Shown: positions 8,065-15,337, numbered from the stretch's first letter. The stretch is DNA of 16,409 nucleotides from JBEKYD01 sp049511335 (GCA_049511335.1 JBEKYD010000170.1:1-16409), one strand, 5' to 3'. Notes: generated from the letters alone by a model not told the origin. Program-made: numbers and translations.

Positions 8065-8083
8065 AGGCGAAGTTGATTCGCCT
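8065..8083. repeat. Perfect inverted repeat upstream of the 8061 gene
   Basis: AGGCGAA (8065-8071) and TTCGCCT (8077-8083) form a perfect 7-base stem with a 5-base loop, ending 3 bases before the TTG start of the helical-protein gene. In the transcript it would lie exactly where a ribosome-binding site is expected, so it could be an operator or could limit translation. A second small palindrome, CCTGAC-CC-GTCAGG, lies at 8103-8116. Confidence 0.45.
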
Positions 8084-8223
8084 GTTGAGCTTCACTTGCT
8101 GACCTGACCCGTCAGGGCAATCGTGGTGGCAACGGTCGCCCCCACCTGACACCCGCGATAACTGGCAGGGCATGTTAAACGGAGAAACGGAGAGTTCGAA
8201 GCCCATACGCCTGGCCTTCGTGG

Positions 8224-8406
8224 GCAACCATCATGGTTTCGCTCGCAGCCCAAGCGACGCGGCGCGAAACGGAGAAACGCTGCGGACTCACGAGAACCCG
8301 CAAGTTCTTGCGGAAATTGGGCATGAACGCTACAGGCGCGGGCACCCGCAGAGAGCCTCCGCGCCAACTTTTGGGCACTGGTTTTTCGGGTGGTTTGGGT
8401 TTGGCT
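8224..8406. repeat. Left copy of 183-base direct repeat flanking the AbiE/TOTE island
   Basis: This stretch aligns without gaps, as far as I checked by eye, to 13883-14065 in the same orientation. The first 54 bases differ at 4 positions; the remainder is clearly related but weaker (about three quarters identical in the next 55 bases). The core contains AACCATCATGGTT, a small palindrome. The copy lies about 150 bases beyond the 3' end of abiEii. Sequences outside the aligned part do not match. Confidence 0.75.
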
Positions 8407-8509
8407 CAATTTCCACCTGACATATGGAGAATCCGTTGGCTAACAGGTGACCTGCCTAAGCTCTTGAAAATACGTCGAGATGATCCCGGCCCGCTCTGCG
8501 CTCCCCCCG

Positions 8510-8542
8510 CCGGTTCGAGCTGCAGTTCGCAGCCCGAACCGG
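8510..8542. repeat. Strong hairpin just downstream of abiEii
   Basis: CCGGTTCG-A-GCTGC (8510-8523) pairs with GCAGC-C-CGAACCGG (8529-8542) around the loop AGTTC: 13 base pairs with a single internal mismatch. It starts 18 bases after the TGA of abiEii on the minus strand. No T-run follows in either direction, so it does not fit a standard intrinsic terminator. It may stabilise the 3' end of the abiE transcript or be part of the element end. Confidence 0.6.
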
Positions 8543-8560
8543 ACTTGCGGCACCTTCGCG

Positions 8561-9421
8561 TCAGGCGTGCGTCGCCAGCCCGCCGAAGTAGCGGGCCAAA
8601 TCCGAGAACGCCTCGGGAACCGAAATCTCCAGTGAGCACTCTTCAGCCAGCGCGGCGAACGGTGCGGTCCAATTCTCGGGCGGGGCCTCCAGCGTTCGCG
8701 GAATAATATGCGTGTCACGACGCGCGAAGGTTCGCCTGAGGCAATCGACAATGCGCGTCGCGTCGAGCGTGCCGGAGCGGATTAGGAGGACGAGATCAAC
8801 AAGGTCTCGGACCCGGCTGTTTGGCGCTGCCGGCCGCGGCAGCGTGTAGGCGTGGAGCTTCTCCGCGAATTGCTGCTCGCGTTGGATCATCGGCACGCGG
8901 GGCGCATCGATGCCGGCAAAGCGGAGCCAGTCCCGCGTCTGCGCCACCTCGACTGGTTCGACAATCACATCACCCACGCCAACGTCGAGGTGGAACTTCA
9001 CGAATGTCCGGCTGGCCATGATCGCCTCGACGGGGTACCGCGCGCCTCCATAGGGCGCTCCGTCAAGGTCCATCGTGGCCTCGCTGATTCGGAATACAAA
9101 AAAATCACCGGCGGCCACCGCGCCGGCATCCTGCAGGTACCCGAGAATCGTACTGCCGTGTCCGGCCGGCTGGGTGCGCAGGGTGAAATCGAGGTCCTTC
9201 GTTGCGCGGGCTGTGTGAAATCGCAGTTCCATGGCGTAGCCGCCCTTCAGGACCCAATCCTCGTCCCCGTGCCTGAAGAACCTAGCGAGGAATCGGTCAA
9301 ACGCAACTTGACGCCGCAGCCGTTGCAGGTCCACAGCCTCTTCGCGGGAGATGCGCTTCAGGCGTTCCTCAAGGGCCGTACGGAGGGCCGGGCCGGAATT
9401 GTACTGGCGGCCGGTTTTCAT
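8561..9421 (-). CDS. abiEii: AbiEii-family nucleotidyltransferase toxin
   Basis: This 286-residue protein is the toxin of an AbiE-type toxin-antitoxin and abortive phage infection pair. The family has a DNA polymerase beta-like nucleotidyltransferase fold. Visible hallmarks are WVLKGGYAMELRF (56-68, the GG of motif I), KDLDF with D76 and D78 as likely metal ligands, FHLDVG with D146 (motif II), QQFAEKLHAYT (183-193, motif III, E187-K188), and SRVRDLVDLVLLI (202-214, motif IV). All expected motifs are present and the length is normal, so it should be active. Its ATG overlaps the antitoxin stop (ATGA at 9418-9421), which couples translation. It sits between the left flanking repeat and abiEi inside a likely mobile island. 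Confidence 0.93.
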   Translation of the reverse strand: MKTGRQYNSGPALRTALEERLKRISREEAVDLQRLRRQVAFDRFLARFFRHGDEDWVLKGGYAMELRFHTARATKDLDFTLRTQPAGHGSTILGYLQDAGAVAAGDFFVFRISEATMDLDGAPYGGARYPVEAIMASRTFVKFHLDVGVGDVIVEPVEVAQTRDWLRFAGIDAPRVPMIQREQQFAEKLHAYTLPRPAAPNSRVRDLVDLVLLIRSGTLDATRIVDCLRRTFARRDTHIIPRTLEAPPENWTAPFAALAEECSLEISVPEAFSDLARYFGGLATHA

Positions 9422-10023
9422 CGACGTCCTCGTTCCAGCGAGTCGATGATCCGCGCAATACCGGGGTCCTTGCGGGCCTGAGCAACCTGACTCTTCGTTA
9501 GTTTGCCGAGGCGCTTGGCCTCCTCGAAGGCACCCCGAAGCGAAGATTCCGGCAGCGAGCCCTCATCCCACACATCGAGGATTGTGCGCAGTGCTTTGGT
9601 TACCGGAACGTCATCGCTTGTCTCGATTTCGCCGGTGTCGACGTCCGCGAAGTGCAGCCGGAGTACAGGCGGAATTTCAGAGCCCTTCCGAAAGGCGGGT
9701 GGCACGGTCAGATCGAGCTTGGCGGGATTGACATCGGTGAGTTCGTGGAGGGCGAGCGCGGTGCGGTGACTGAAAACTCCCTGAGGGGCATCGCTGCGTC
9801 CCCGCGACCAGAGCCACCAGAGAATGAGATCGGGGCGGGCGGGCGCCGGAAAAAGCGTGAGGCGATAGATTCCGCGATGCTCACGGACCCAGTTGCCGAC
9901 CCGAACGTGGTAGTTCCGCTTGCTGCCGGTGTAGCCAAGGCTTGCAGCCTGCTTCGCCGTGAAGTAACCACCCTGTCCTTCGGCAATCTGGTAGAGGTTC
10001 CGTTGGCCGCCGATCCTTTGCAT
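9418..10023 (-). CDS. abiEi: AbiEi-type antitoxin with winged-helix DNA-binding domain
   Basis: This 201-residue antitoxin and autorepressor is partnered with AbiEii. Residues about 8-55 (GGYFTAKQAASLGYTGSKRN, then YHVRVGNWVREHRGIYRL) match the N-terminal winged helix-turn-helix of AbiEi proteins. The following segment (FSHRTALALHELTDVNPAKL, DLTVPP, then VTKALRTILDVWDEG) matches the AbiEi C-terminal antitoxin domain. In known AbiE pairs the antitoxin neutralises the toxin and binds inverted repeats in its own promoter. Here a 31-base palindrome begins at the start codon itself. The gene is complete and its C-terminus overlaps abiEii by 4 bases. Confidence 0.92.
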   Translation of the reverse strand: MQRIGGQRNLYQIAEGQGGYFTAKQAASLGYTGSKRNYHVRVGNWVREHRGIYRLTLFPAPARPDLILWWLWSRGRSDAPQGVFSHRTALALHELTDVNPAKLDLTVPPAFRKGSEIPPVLRLHFADVDTGEIETSDDVPVTKALRTILDVWDEGSLPESSLRGAFEEAKRLGKLTKSQVAQARKDPGIARIIDSLERGRR

Positions 10024-10051
10024 AATAGTTCAACTTTATTGAACCATTATG
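10021..10051. promoter_or_regulatory. Palindromic operator of the abiE operon
   Basis: CATAATAGTTCAA (10021-10033) and TTGAACCATTATG (10039-10051) are inverted copies matching at 12 of 13 bases, separated by CTTTA. The left end is the start codon of abiEi and the right end is its -10 box, so a protein bound here would cover the transcription start. AbiEi proteins are known to repress their own promoter by binding inverted repeats, which makes this the obvious site. Confidence 0.75.
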
Positions 10052-10075
10052 CTTCCTGGCCGTGTAGCCCGTCAA
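10046..10075 (-). promoter_or_regulatory. Promoter of abiEi-abiEii
   Basis: On the minus strand, TTGACG (10070-10075) is a good -35 box and CATAAT (10046-10051) a good -10 box, with 18 bases between. Transcription would start near 10039, inside the palindrome, giving a leader of only about 15 bases before the abiEi ATG at 10023. Confidence 0.68.
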
Positions 10076-10147
10076 CCCCAACCTTCAGGTGGGCGCCTTG
10101 AACAGGAATCTCGACCCGCTGTCAACGCTATGATAGGCATAATTTGG

Positions 10148-12973
10148 ATGGAACCCGTCGACTGCCGGTCCTCACCGGACGCCAAGATCGCGCTGTTTCG
10201 CTCGCTCTTCCGAGGACGCGACGACATCTATCCGCGCCGCTTCGAAAGCCGGCGAACAGGGAAATCCGGATATGCTCCCGCATGCGGGAACGAGTGGGTC
10301 CCCGGCATCTGCGAGAAACCGCGAATCAAGTGCGCAGATTGCCCGCACCGCCGGTTCCTGACCGTCACCGATGACGTAATCCGGTGGCACCTTTCAGGTC
10401 GTGATAATACCGGACAACCTTTCGTCGTCGGCGTCTACCCGATGCTCCAGGACGAGACTTGTTTCTTCCTCGCCGCCGATTTCGACAAGGAGGGTTGGCG
10501 CGAAGACGCGGCCGCCTTTGTGGCAACGTGCCGCCGCATGAATCTGCCCTGCGCCCTGGAACGTTCGCGCTCGGGATGCGGCGCGCACGCGTGGCTCTTT
10601 TTTGACGAGGCCCTTCCGGCCGCACTGGCCCGCAAGCTCGGCTCGCTGATTCTCACCGAAACGATGGAGCGCCGGCCCGAAGTCGGCTTGGATTCGTACG
10701 ACCGCTTCTTTCCCAACCAGGACACGCTGCCCCAGGGCGGATTCGGCAACCTGATCGCCCTGCCCTTGCAGAAGCAGCCGCGTGAGCGGGGCAACAGCCT
10801 TTTCCTCGATGACGATTTCAATCCCCACGCCGATCAATGGGCGTTTCTCTCCTCGGTTGGGAAGGCCGGCCGCGCGCATATCGAGGACCTCGTACGCAAC
10901 GCCGAACGCTCGGGGAATGTGGTTGGCGTCCGGTTTCCGCTCGCCGAGGAAGATGAACCTGAGCCCTGGACGATGCCGCCATCGCGCCGCCGGAAAGAGC
11001 CCCCGATTGCGGGCGAACTGCCGCGCAGCCTGGAGCTCGTGCTGGCGAACGAGATCTACATCGCCAGAGAGGGCCTGCCACCGCCCCTGCGAAATCGCCT
11101 GCTTCGCGTCGCGGCCTTTCAGAATCCGGAGTTCTACAAGGCACAGGCGATGCGGCTGCCTACCTATGGTAAACCGCGAGTGATCTCCTGCGCCGAAGAG
11201 CACTCGCATCACATCGGCCTTCCCCGAGGCTGCCTGGACGATGTGCGACAGCTGCTCGCCGACCTCGGGATCAAATCGACAGTGCGGGACGAGCGCAACC
11301 GGGGTCAGCGAATCGAACTCGCGTTTACGGGAGAACTGCGGCCGGAGCAGCAGGCGGCGGCAGAGGCGATGCTAGCCAACGATACCGGAGTATTGGCCGC
11401 GACCACGGCCTTCGGAAAGACCGTGATTGCGGCGTGGCTGATCGCGCGACGCAGCGTGAACACGCTCGTGCTCGTTCACCGGCGGCAACTGCTGGATCAG
11501 TGGGTCGAGCGATTGTCAGCATTTTTGAACATCCCGGCCGCGGCCATTGGGCGAATCGGCGGCGGGCGCCGCAAGCCGCGCGGGACGATTGACGTCGCGC
11601 TCATCCAAAGCCTCGTCCGAAAGGGAGTTGTAGATGATCGCGTCGGAGAATATGGACACCTCATCGTGGACGAGTGCCACCACCTGTCGGCGCAGAGCTT
11701 CGAACAGGTCGCGCGCCGTGCCAAAGCGAGGTTCGTCGCAGGGCTGTCGGCGACGGTCGCGCGCAAGGATGGGCACCACCCGATCATCTTTATGCAGTGC
11801 GACCCGGTGCGTTACCGGGTGAACGCGAAAGCGCAGGCCGCACTGAGGCCGTTCGAGCACACGGTGATCGTCCGTCCCACGGGCTTTCATTCGAAGCGCG
11901 GACCGGACCCCGACCAGCGAAACGAGTTTCTTTCGCTATCCAAGGAATTGGTGGAGGACGAGGGGCGCAACCGCCTGATTTGCGAAGATGTGATCCGGGC
12001 GGTGCGCGAGGCCCGTTCGCCCCTCGTTCTGACGGAGCGCAATCGGCACCTGGATGCGCTCGCCGCGCAGCTCTCCGGGAGTGTCCGCCACTTGGTCGTG
12101 CTGCGAGGCGGCATGGGGAGGAAGGAGACCGAGGCCGTTGCGGAGCGGTTGGCGCGGATTCCGTACGATGAGGAGCGCGTCCTCCTCGCCACCGGCAAGT
12201 ACATCGGCGAAGGATTCGACGATCCGCGTCTTGACACGCTGTTCGTTACTCTTCCTGTATCGTGGCGCGGGACTGTGGCGCAATACGTGGGCAGGCTGCA
12301 CAGGCTCCACGAAGCAAAGCGCGAGGTGCGGGTGTACGATTACGCGGATCTCGACGTCCCGATGCTGGCGCGGATGTTCGATCGGCGCTGCCGCGGATAC
12401 GAAGCCGTCGGATACACCATTGTCCTACCCGCGGGCGCGATTTCGGGATGGCCCGCCGACGTTCCGCTGCCTGTCGACCCAACTTGGAAGCGCGACTACG
12501 CGGGGAGCGTACGCAGGCTCGCCAGGGACGGCGTCGAACCATCGCTCGCGACCTTGTTCGTCGATGCGGCGCACCCGTTCCCTCCGGATGCGGAGGGCGT
12601 AGATCGCGCACGCAGCGCTACCGAAGCCTTTCTGTACCGGCGCCTTCAGACACTGGCGGGTACTGCGGGACGTTTTCGATTGAACGCGGACCTGCCGATC
12701 CCATTTGACGGATTCAGCGGCATGGAGGTCGATCTTCTGTGCGACAAGCCACGCCTGGCCATTGAAGTCGACGGTCCGCAGCACCTCGGCGATCCTGTTG
12801 CGTACCGCCGCGACCGGCGCAAGGACCGACTGTTGCAGGAGAACGGCTATATTATCCTGCGCTTCCTCGCCGGCGACGTCGCGAAGAATCTGGACGCGGT
12901 GCTGGATGCGATCCTGCGTGTTTTCGCAAATCGTCGGCAGGTCATTACACTGAATCCGCCCGGGACGATGTGA
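10148..12973 (+). CDS. TOTE-type conflict protein: AEP primase, SF2 helicase and DUF559/Vsr-like nuclease in one chain
   Basis: This 941-residue protein has three modules. Residues about 10-265 form the primase-like domain: four cysteines (46, 55, 62, 65) suggest a metal knuckle, LAADFD (D111, D113) fits the acidic motif, SGCGAHAWLFF (H147) fits the sxH motif, and SYDRFFPNQD follows. Residues about 390-740 are the SF2 helicase: TTAFGKT (Walker A, K424), VDECHH (507-511), GLSAT (532-536) and QYVGRLHR (motif VI, 712-719). Residues about 830-930 are a restriction-endonuclease fold: MEVDLLC (D862), LAIEVDGPQHL (E873, D875), then YRRDRRKDRLLQENGYIILRF as in DUF559/Vsr. Such fusions belong to TOTE conflict systems, predicted anti-element defences. 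Start choice is uncertain: ATG 10130 is possible, and ATG 10049 lies in the abiE operator and is unlikely. It is divergent from abiE. Confidence 0.88.
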   Translation: MEPVDCRSSPDAKIALFRSLFRGRDDIYPRRFESRRTGKSGYAPACGNEWVPGICEKPRIKCADCPHRRFLTVTDDVIRWHLSGRDNTGQPFVVGVYPMLQDETCFFLAADFDKEGWREDAAAFVATCRRMNLPCALERSRSGCGAHAWLFFDEALPAALARKLGSLILTETMERRPEVGLDSYDRFFPNQDTLPQGGFGNLIALPLQKQPRERGNSLFLDDDFNPHADQWAFLSSVGKAGRAHIEDLVRNAERSGNVVGVRFPLAEEDEPEPWTMPPSRRRKEPPIAGELPRSLELVLANEIYIAREGLPPPLRNRLLRVAAFQNPEFYKAQAMRLPTYGKPRVISCAEEHSHHIGLPRGCLDDVRQLLADLGIKSTVRDERNRGQRIELAFTGELRPEQQAAAEAMLANDTGVLAATTAFGKTVIAAWLIARRSVNTLVLVHRRQLLDQWVERLSAFLNIPAAAIGRIGGGRRKPRGTIDVALIQSLVRKGVVDDRVGEYGHLIVDECHHLSAQSFEQVARRAKARFVAGLSATVARKDGHHPIIFMQCDPVRYRVNAKAQAALRPFEHTVIVRPTGFHSKRGPDPDQRNEFLSLSKELVEDEGRNRLICEDVIRAVREARSPLVLTERNRHLDALAAQLSGSVRHLVVLRGGMGRKETEAVAERLARIPYDEERVLLATGKYIGEGFDDPRLDTLFVTLPVSWRGTVAQYVGRLHRLHEAKREVRVYDYADLDVPMLARMFDRRCRGYEAVGYTIVLPAGAISGWPADVPLPVDPTWKRDYAGSVRRLARDGVEPSLATLFVDAAHPFPPDAEGVDRARSATEAFLYRRLQTLAGTAGRFRLNADLPIPFDGFSGMEVDLLCDKPRLAIEVDGPQHLGDPVAYRRDRRKDRLLQENGYIILRFLAGDVAKNLDAVLDAILRVFANRRQVITLNPPGTM

Positions 12974-13015
12974 CAGAGTCCCGATCCAGGTCGTCCATCG
13001 TGTCTTGGCCTCTGT

Positions 13016-13840
13016 CTATGCTTCATGGGAAGCCCCATCCCCAGGTGGGCTCGCAGGAGTATAGCCAGCGGGGCGAAACAGGATTTCGATCCGGCCGGTA
13101 TCGGCTTTGAACACAACCTGCCGAATCGCGGCGCGGAGTGCGGCTTCAGCCTCCTTCGACGTGAGTCCGGTTCGTTCCAGACCGACCGCCTGCAGCACAA
13201 CGTTTTCGATTTCTGGTGCGCTCACCAACGCTCCTTTACACGGCTCGCGGCCAGCGGCAGTCGACCGGCATCGGTAGTACCGATAGATGACGGAACCTCG
13301 CCGAATCGTGTGGGTGCTCATCGGTCGGCCGCACCTGCCGCAGGAGACCAAACCAAGGAGCGGCCAGGGCAACGGCGGCGTCGTTCGCCCTGGCGTCCGG
13401 CTACGCCGAAAGGTGAGAAGGTTCTGAACCGCATGATAGACGGACCTCTCGACCAGCCCATGGTGGCAGCCATCACGAAACCGATACCCATCCACAACCA
13501 GACCGAGCCGATGGACGACTACGCGATCCACTCCGCCGGATCGAACCAAACTCAGTAACCGCTGGAGTGCCGGTCTTTCAAGAGTGGCGCCGGAGCAGCC
13601 CTCGTCATCCAAACGTTCCTCGATCAGTTCGTAGCCAAGGCCGCGATGTGCCTGAACGAAGGACCTGCACACGTCGAATTGGACTTGGCAGGAAGAGAGA
13701 TTGTCGTGAGCTTCTACAGACTGGCGGGTGTAGATGGCACAACGAACCGGCGTTCGGAGTGGCGCCTTAGGCCAATCCGCTGTCAGCTTATCTCCCCAAA
13801 TGGTCGACTTCAGTCGCTCGACCATTCCATCATATTGCAC
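13016..13840 (-). pseudogene. Large serine recombinase with internal deletion
   Basis: Residues about 32-112 are a serine resolvase catalytic domain: VRCAIYTRQS with the likely nucleophile S41, DEGCSGATLERPALQRLL and DRVVVHRL. Resolvases continue here with LDRLSRS and the rest of the catalytic arginines. Instead the sequence jumps after HRL to VERSVYHAVQNLL, which corresponds to the end of the central recombinase domain (usually VxxxxxxAVQxLL). A zinc-ribbon segment follows (CGRC at 167-170, CRST at 191, EPC at 201) and then a short tail. Full relatives are about 500-600 residues, so some 200 residues appear lost in frame around position 13500. The protein is probably inactive. It is convergent with the TOTE gene, 42 bases away, and is likely the former integrase of this island. 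Confidence 0.75.
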
Positions 13841-13882
13841 GGCCCTGTTAACCGGGCAAACCGGTTTTCGAAATTGCGGAAC

Positions 13883-14065
13883 GCAACCATCATGGTTTCG
13901 CTCGCGGCCCAGACGACCCGGCGCGAAACGGAGAAATGATGGCGACTGGCGGAAGCGCCCAAGTTCTTCCGGGAATTGGCCATAAACGCGGACTGCGTGG
14001 GCAGGCGGAGAGAGCCTGCGCGCAAACTATTGGGGACGCGTTTTTGGGGTGGAATGAATTTGGTT
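13883..14065. repeat. Right copy of 183-base direct repeat flanking the island
   Basis: This is the same-orientation counterpart of 8224-8406, beginning GCAACCATCATGGTTTCGCT, with 50 of the first 54 bases identical. It starts 42 bases outside the recombinase start. Further matching islands include CCAAGTTCTT against GCAAGTTCTT, and AGAGAGCCT. The two copies bracket abiEii, abiEi, the TOTE gene and the recombinase. Confidence 0.75.
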
Positions 14066-14106
14066 CGGCAGATGCGCCGACCTCGAGGCCGCTCTCCGGA
14101 GACGCC

Positions 14107-14126
14107 AGATGGCACCAGATGGCACC
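14107..14126. repeat. Tandem duplication of a 10-base unit
   Basis: AGATGGCACC occurs twice in direct succession. Such a short exact duplication may be a slippage event or a footprint left by an excised element. Confidence 0.5.
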
Positions 14127-14449
14127 GCCAGAGAATTTGAGGATCGGGATCTCTCGTCAATCCAATCAGTTACGACTTCGTTGGCGCGGAGTGCGGACAA
14201 CTGCCGTGCCCTGAGGCGAACAAACAGCGAATAAACTAGCCGCTACGACGCTCAATTGCTTCTATCGCCACGGCGTGTTGCAAGTGCGCAGCCGCGATTA
14301 TTCCATTTTGTTTCAAACGGCTGCCGCTAACGAGGCCGATTCTGGCAAGAAATGCGCATTTTGAGCGCCGAAATGGCCCGGCACGCTTGCATTGGTGTCG
14401 CACATGAACTGCGCCGATTGCTGCCATTGACGGTCATTTCTTCTCATCT

Positions 14450-14512
14450 TGAATTCCGAAGTTTGGATAGCTAACCCCATGAGGTTCGGCGGCTTAGGCA
14501 CTTCGGAATTCA
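14450..14512. repeat. Perfect 13-base inverted repeat with 37-base spacer
   Basis: TGAATTCCGAAGT (14450-14462) and ACTTCGGAATTCA (14500-14512) are exact inverted copies. Pairing stops sharply at both ends. The loop is too long for a typical terminator and no T-run follows. It could be a pair of recombinase or regulator half-sites, or the ends of a miniature element. Confidence 0.6.
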
Positions 14513-14702
14513 GTTTCGTTCGCGCACCGGAGGACGCTGAAACGTACGCCTACGTGATATGTTGTAGGTAGGTAGCCACTCGATTGGCACCGTCGGATTC
14601 GGACCGCCTTCTCGATGCGCGTTCCCGACGACGGGATAAAGCAAGAAACTCAGGGATCAAACGGAATACCCCAAGGATTTTCCGCCCGAATCTCGCGCTG
14701 CA

Positions 14703-15275
14703 GTGGCAGCGGAGAAACTTCGAGCAGGGAAAGACTACGACCGGGTGCCGGATTATCCGCCGCGCGGCGTTGACATAGAGCAGGAACTCAGGAAATACAT
14801 TCTGCGGCAGTTCCTCGTTTTTGTACGGGAAGCGATCAAGCTCGGGAAGAGAGGGATCTGGCACGTAGACCGCGTCGAGAATTTCGCATTGGAGTTTCTT
14901 CGTCTCGCCACCATTGATGCTGTGTACGACAAGGGTCGAGGGTTCGGTAAAAGTTGGATCAGTCACTGGAACGGTAGTCTCACGTCTGTGATAAGTCGGC
15001 AATTCGAGAAGTCTTCCGAATGGCAGCAATATCAAGATGTGTTGCTTCAAGTGGCTGAAGGGCAGGAGGCGGGAACGGCTAACGCTGATGCCGAGGCTCT
15101 GGCCGAACCAAAGCGAAAGCGGAGCTATCTTGCCGAGGTTGACGAGTGGATGGTCCGGGAAAACGTGGGAACGGTGGCTGAGGCGGCAAAGCGCCTGGTG
15201 CTCGACCTGAGCGCGCTCAAGTCGATCAGGTCTTCGAGGGGGAAACTCCGGTATGGTGAGGAGACCCTGAATTGA
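14703..15275 (+). CDS. Unidentified accessory protein, probably truncated by a stop codon
   Basis: This 190-residue frame starts at GTG 14703, and I cannot assign it to a named family. It is hydrophilic and helical; the C-terminal part (AEVDEWMVRENVGTVAEAAK, then RLVLDLSALKSIRSSRGK and LRYGEETLN) looks like a small DNA-binding helix-turn-helix of the kind that ends in KxRYSxETLxRVLxxIG. After the TGA at 15273-15275 the same frame continues VLKTIGYKGT to a TAG at 15306-15308, as if an arginine CGA had mutated to TGA. Upstream the frame stays open to 14640 and encodes EYPKDFPPESRAA, which looks like protein but has no ATG, GTG or TTG start, so the 5' end may also be damaged. No neighbour gives a function. 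Confidence 0.5.
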   Translation: MAAEKLRAGKDYDRVPDYPPRGVDIEQELRKYILRQFLVFVREAIKLGKRGIWHVDRVENFALEFLRLATIDAVYDKGRGFGKSWISHWNGSLTSVISRQFEKSSEWQQYQDVLLQVAEGQEAGTANADAEALAEPKRKRSYLAEVDEWMVRENVGTVAEAAKRLVLDLSALKSIRSSRGKLRYGEETLN

Positions 15276-15337
15276 GTCCTGAAAACTATCGGCTACAAGG
15301 GCACGTAGTCTTACTGCTCACCGGCGCGCTCACCCTC

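Larger units (their letters stand above)
8062..8560. other. Gene-free stretch with repeats at the left edge of the island
   Basis: No convincing gene is seen on either strand. The stretch holds two small inverted repeats near the promoter side of the 8061 gene, a 13-base direct repeat AAACGGAGAAACG at 8177-8189 and 8267-8279, the left copy of the 183-base repeat, and a strong hairpin at 8510-8542. Open frames here lack codon structure and known motifs. Confidence 0.6.
14066..14639. other. Gene-free stretch right of the island
   Basis: I see no credible gene in these roughly 570 bases; the short frames on both strands have no recognisable motifs. It contains a 20-base tandem duplication (14107-14126) and a long-spaced perfect inverted repeat (14450-14512). 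The stretch probably includes the promoter, and perhaps a lost 5' end, of the following gene. Confidence 0.55.

Noticed and set aside
8510..8542. Intrinsic terminator for abiEii
   Set aside because: The stem is strong but no T-run follows on either strand, so only the hairpin itself is reported.
8233..8706. Plus-strand gene starting in the left repeat
   Set aside because: Only the first 15 codons are shared with the right copy, where the frame stops at once; the rest is unlike protein and runs antisense into abiEii.
10049..10147. Upstream ATG start for the TOTE gene
   Set aside because: The ATG is part of the abiE palindrome and -10 box, lacks a ribosome site, and the added 33 residues look like translated non-coding DNA.
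10394..11212. 272-codon minus-strand frame opposite the TOTE gene
   Set aside because: It is an antisense shadow of a well-supported coding frame with conserved motifs; no domain is seen.
14550..15050. 166-codon minus-strand frame opposite the unknown 190-residue gene
   Set aside because: Its basic, arginine-rich C-terminal part has no family resemblance, while the plus-strand frame reads like a helical protein with a plausible DNA-binding end. Not certain, since both are unidentified.
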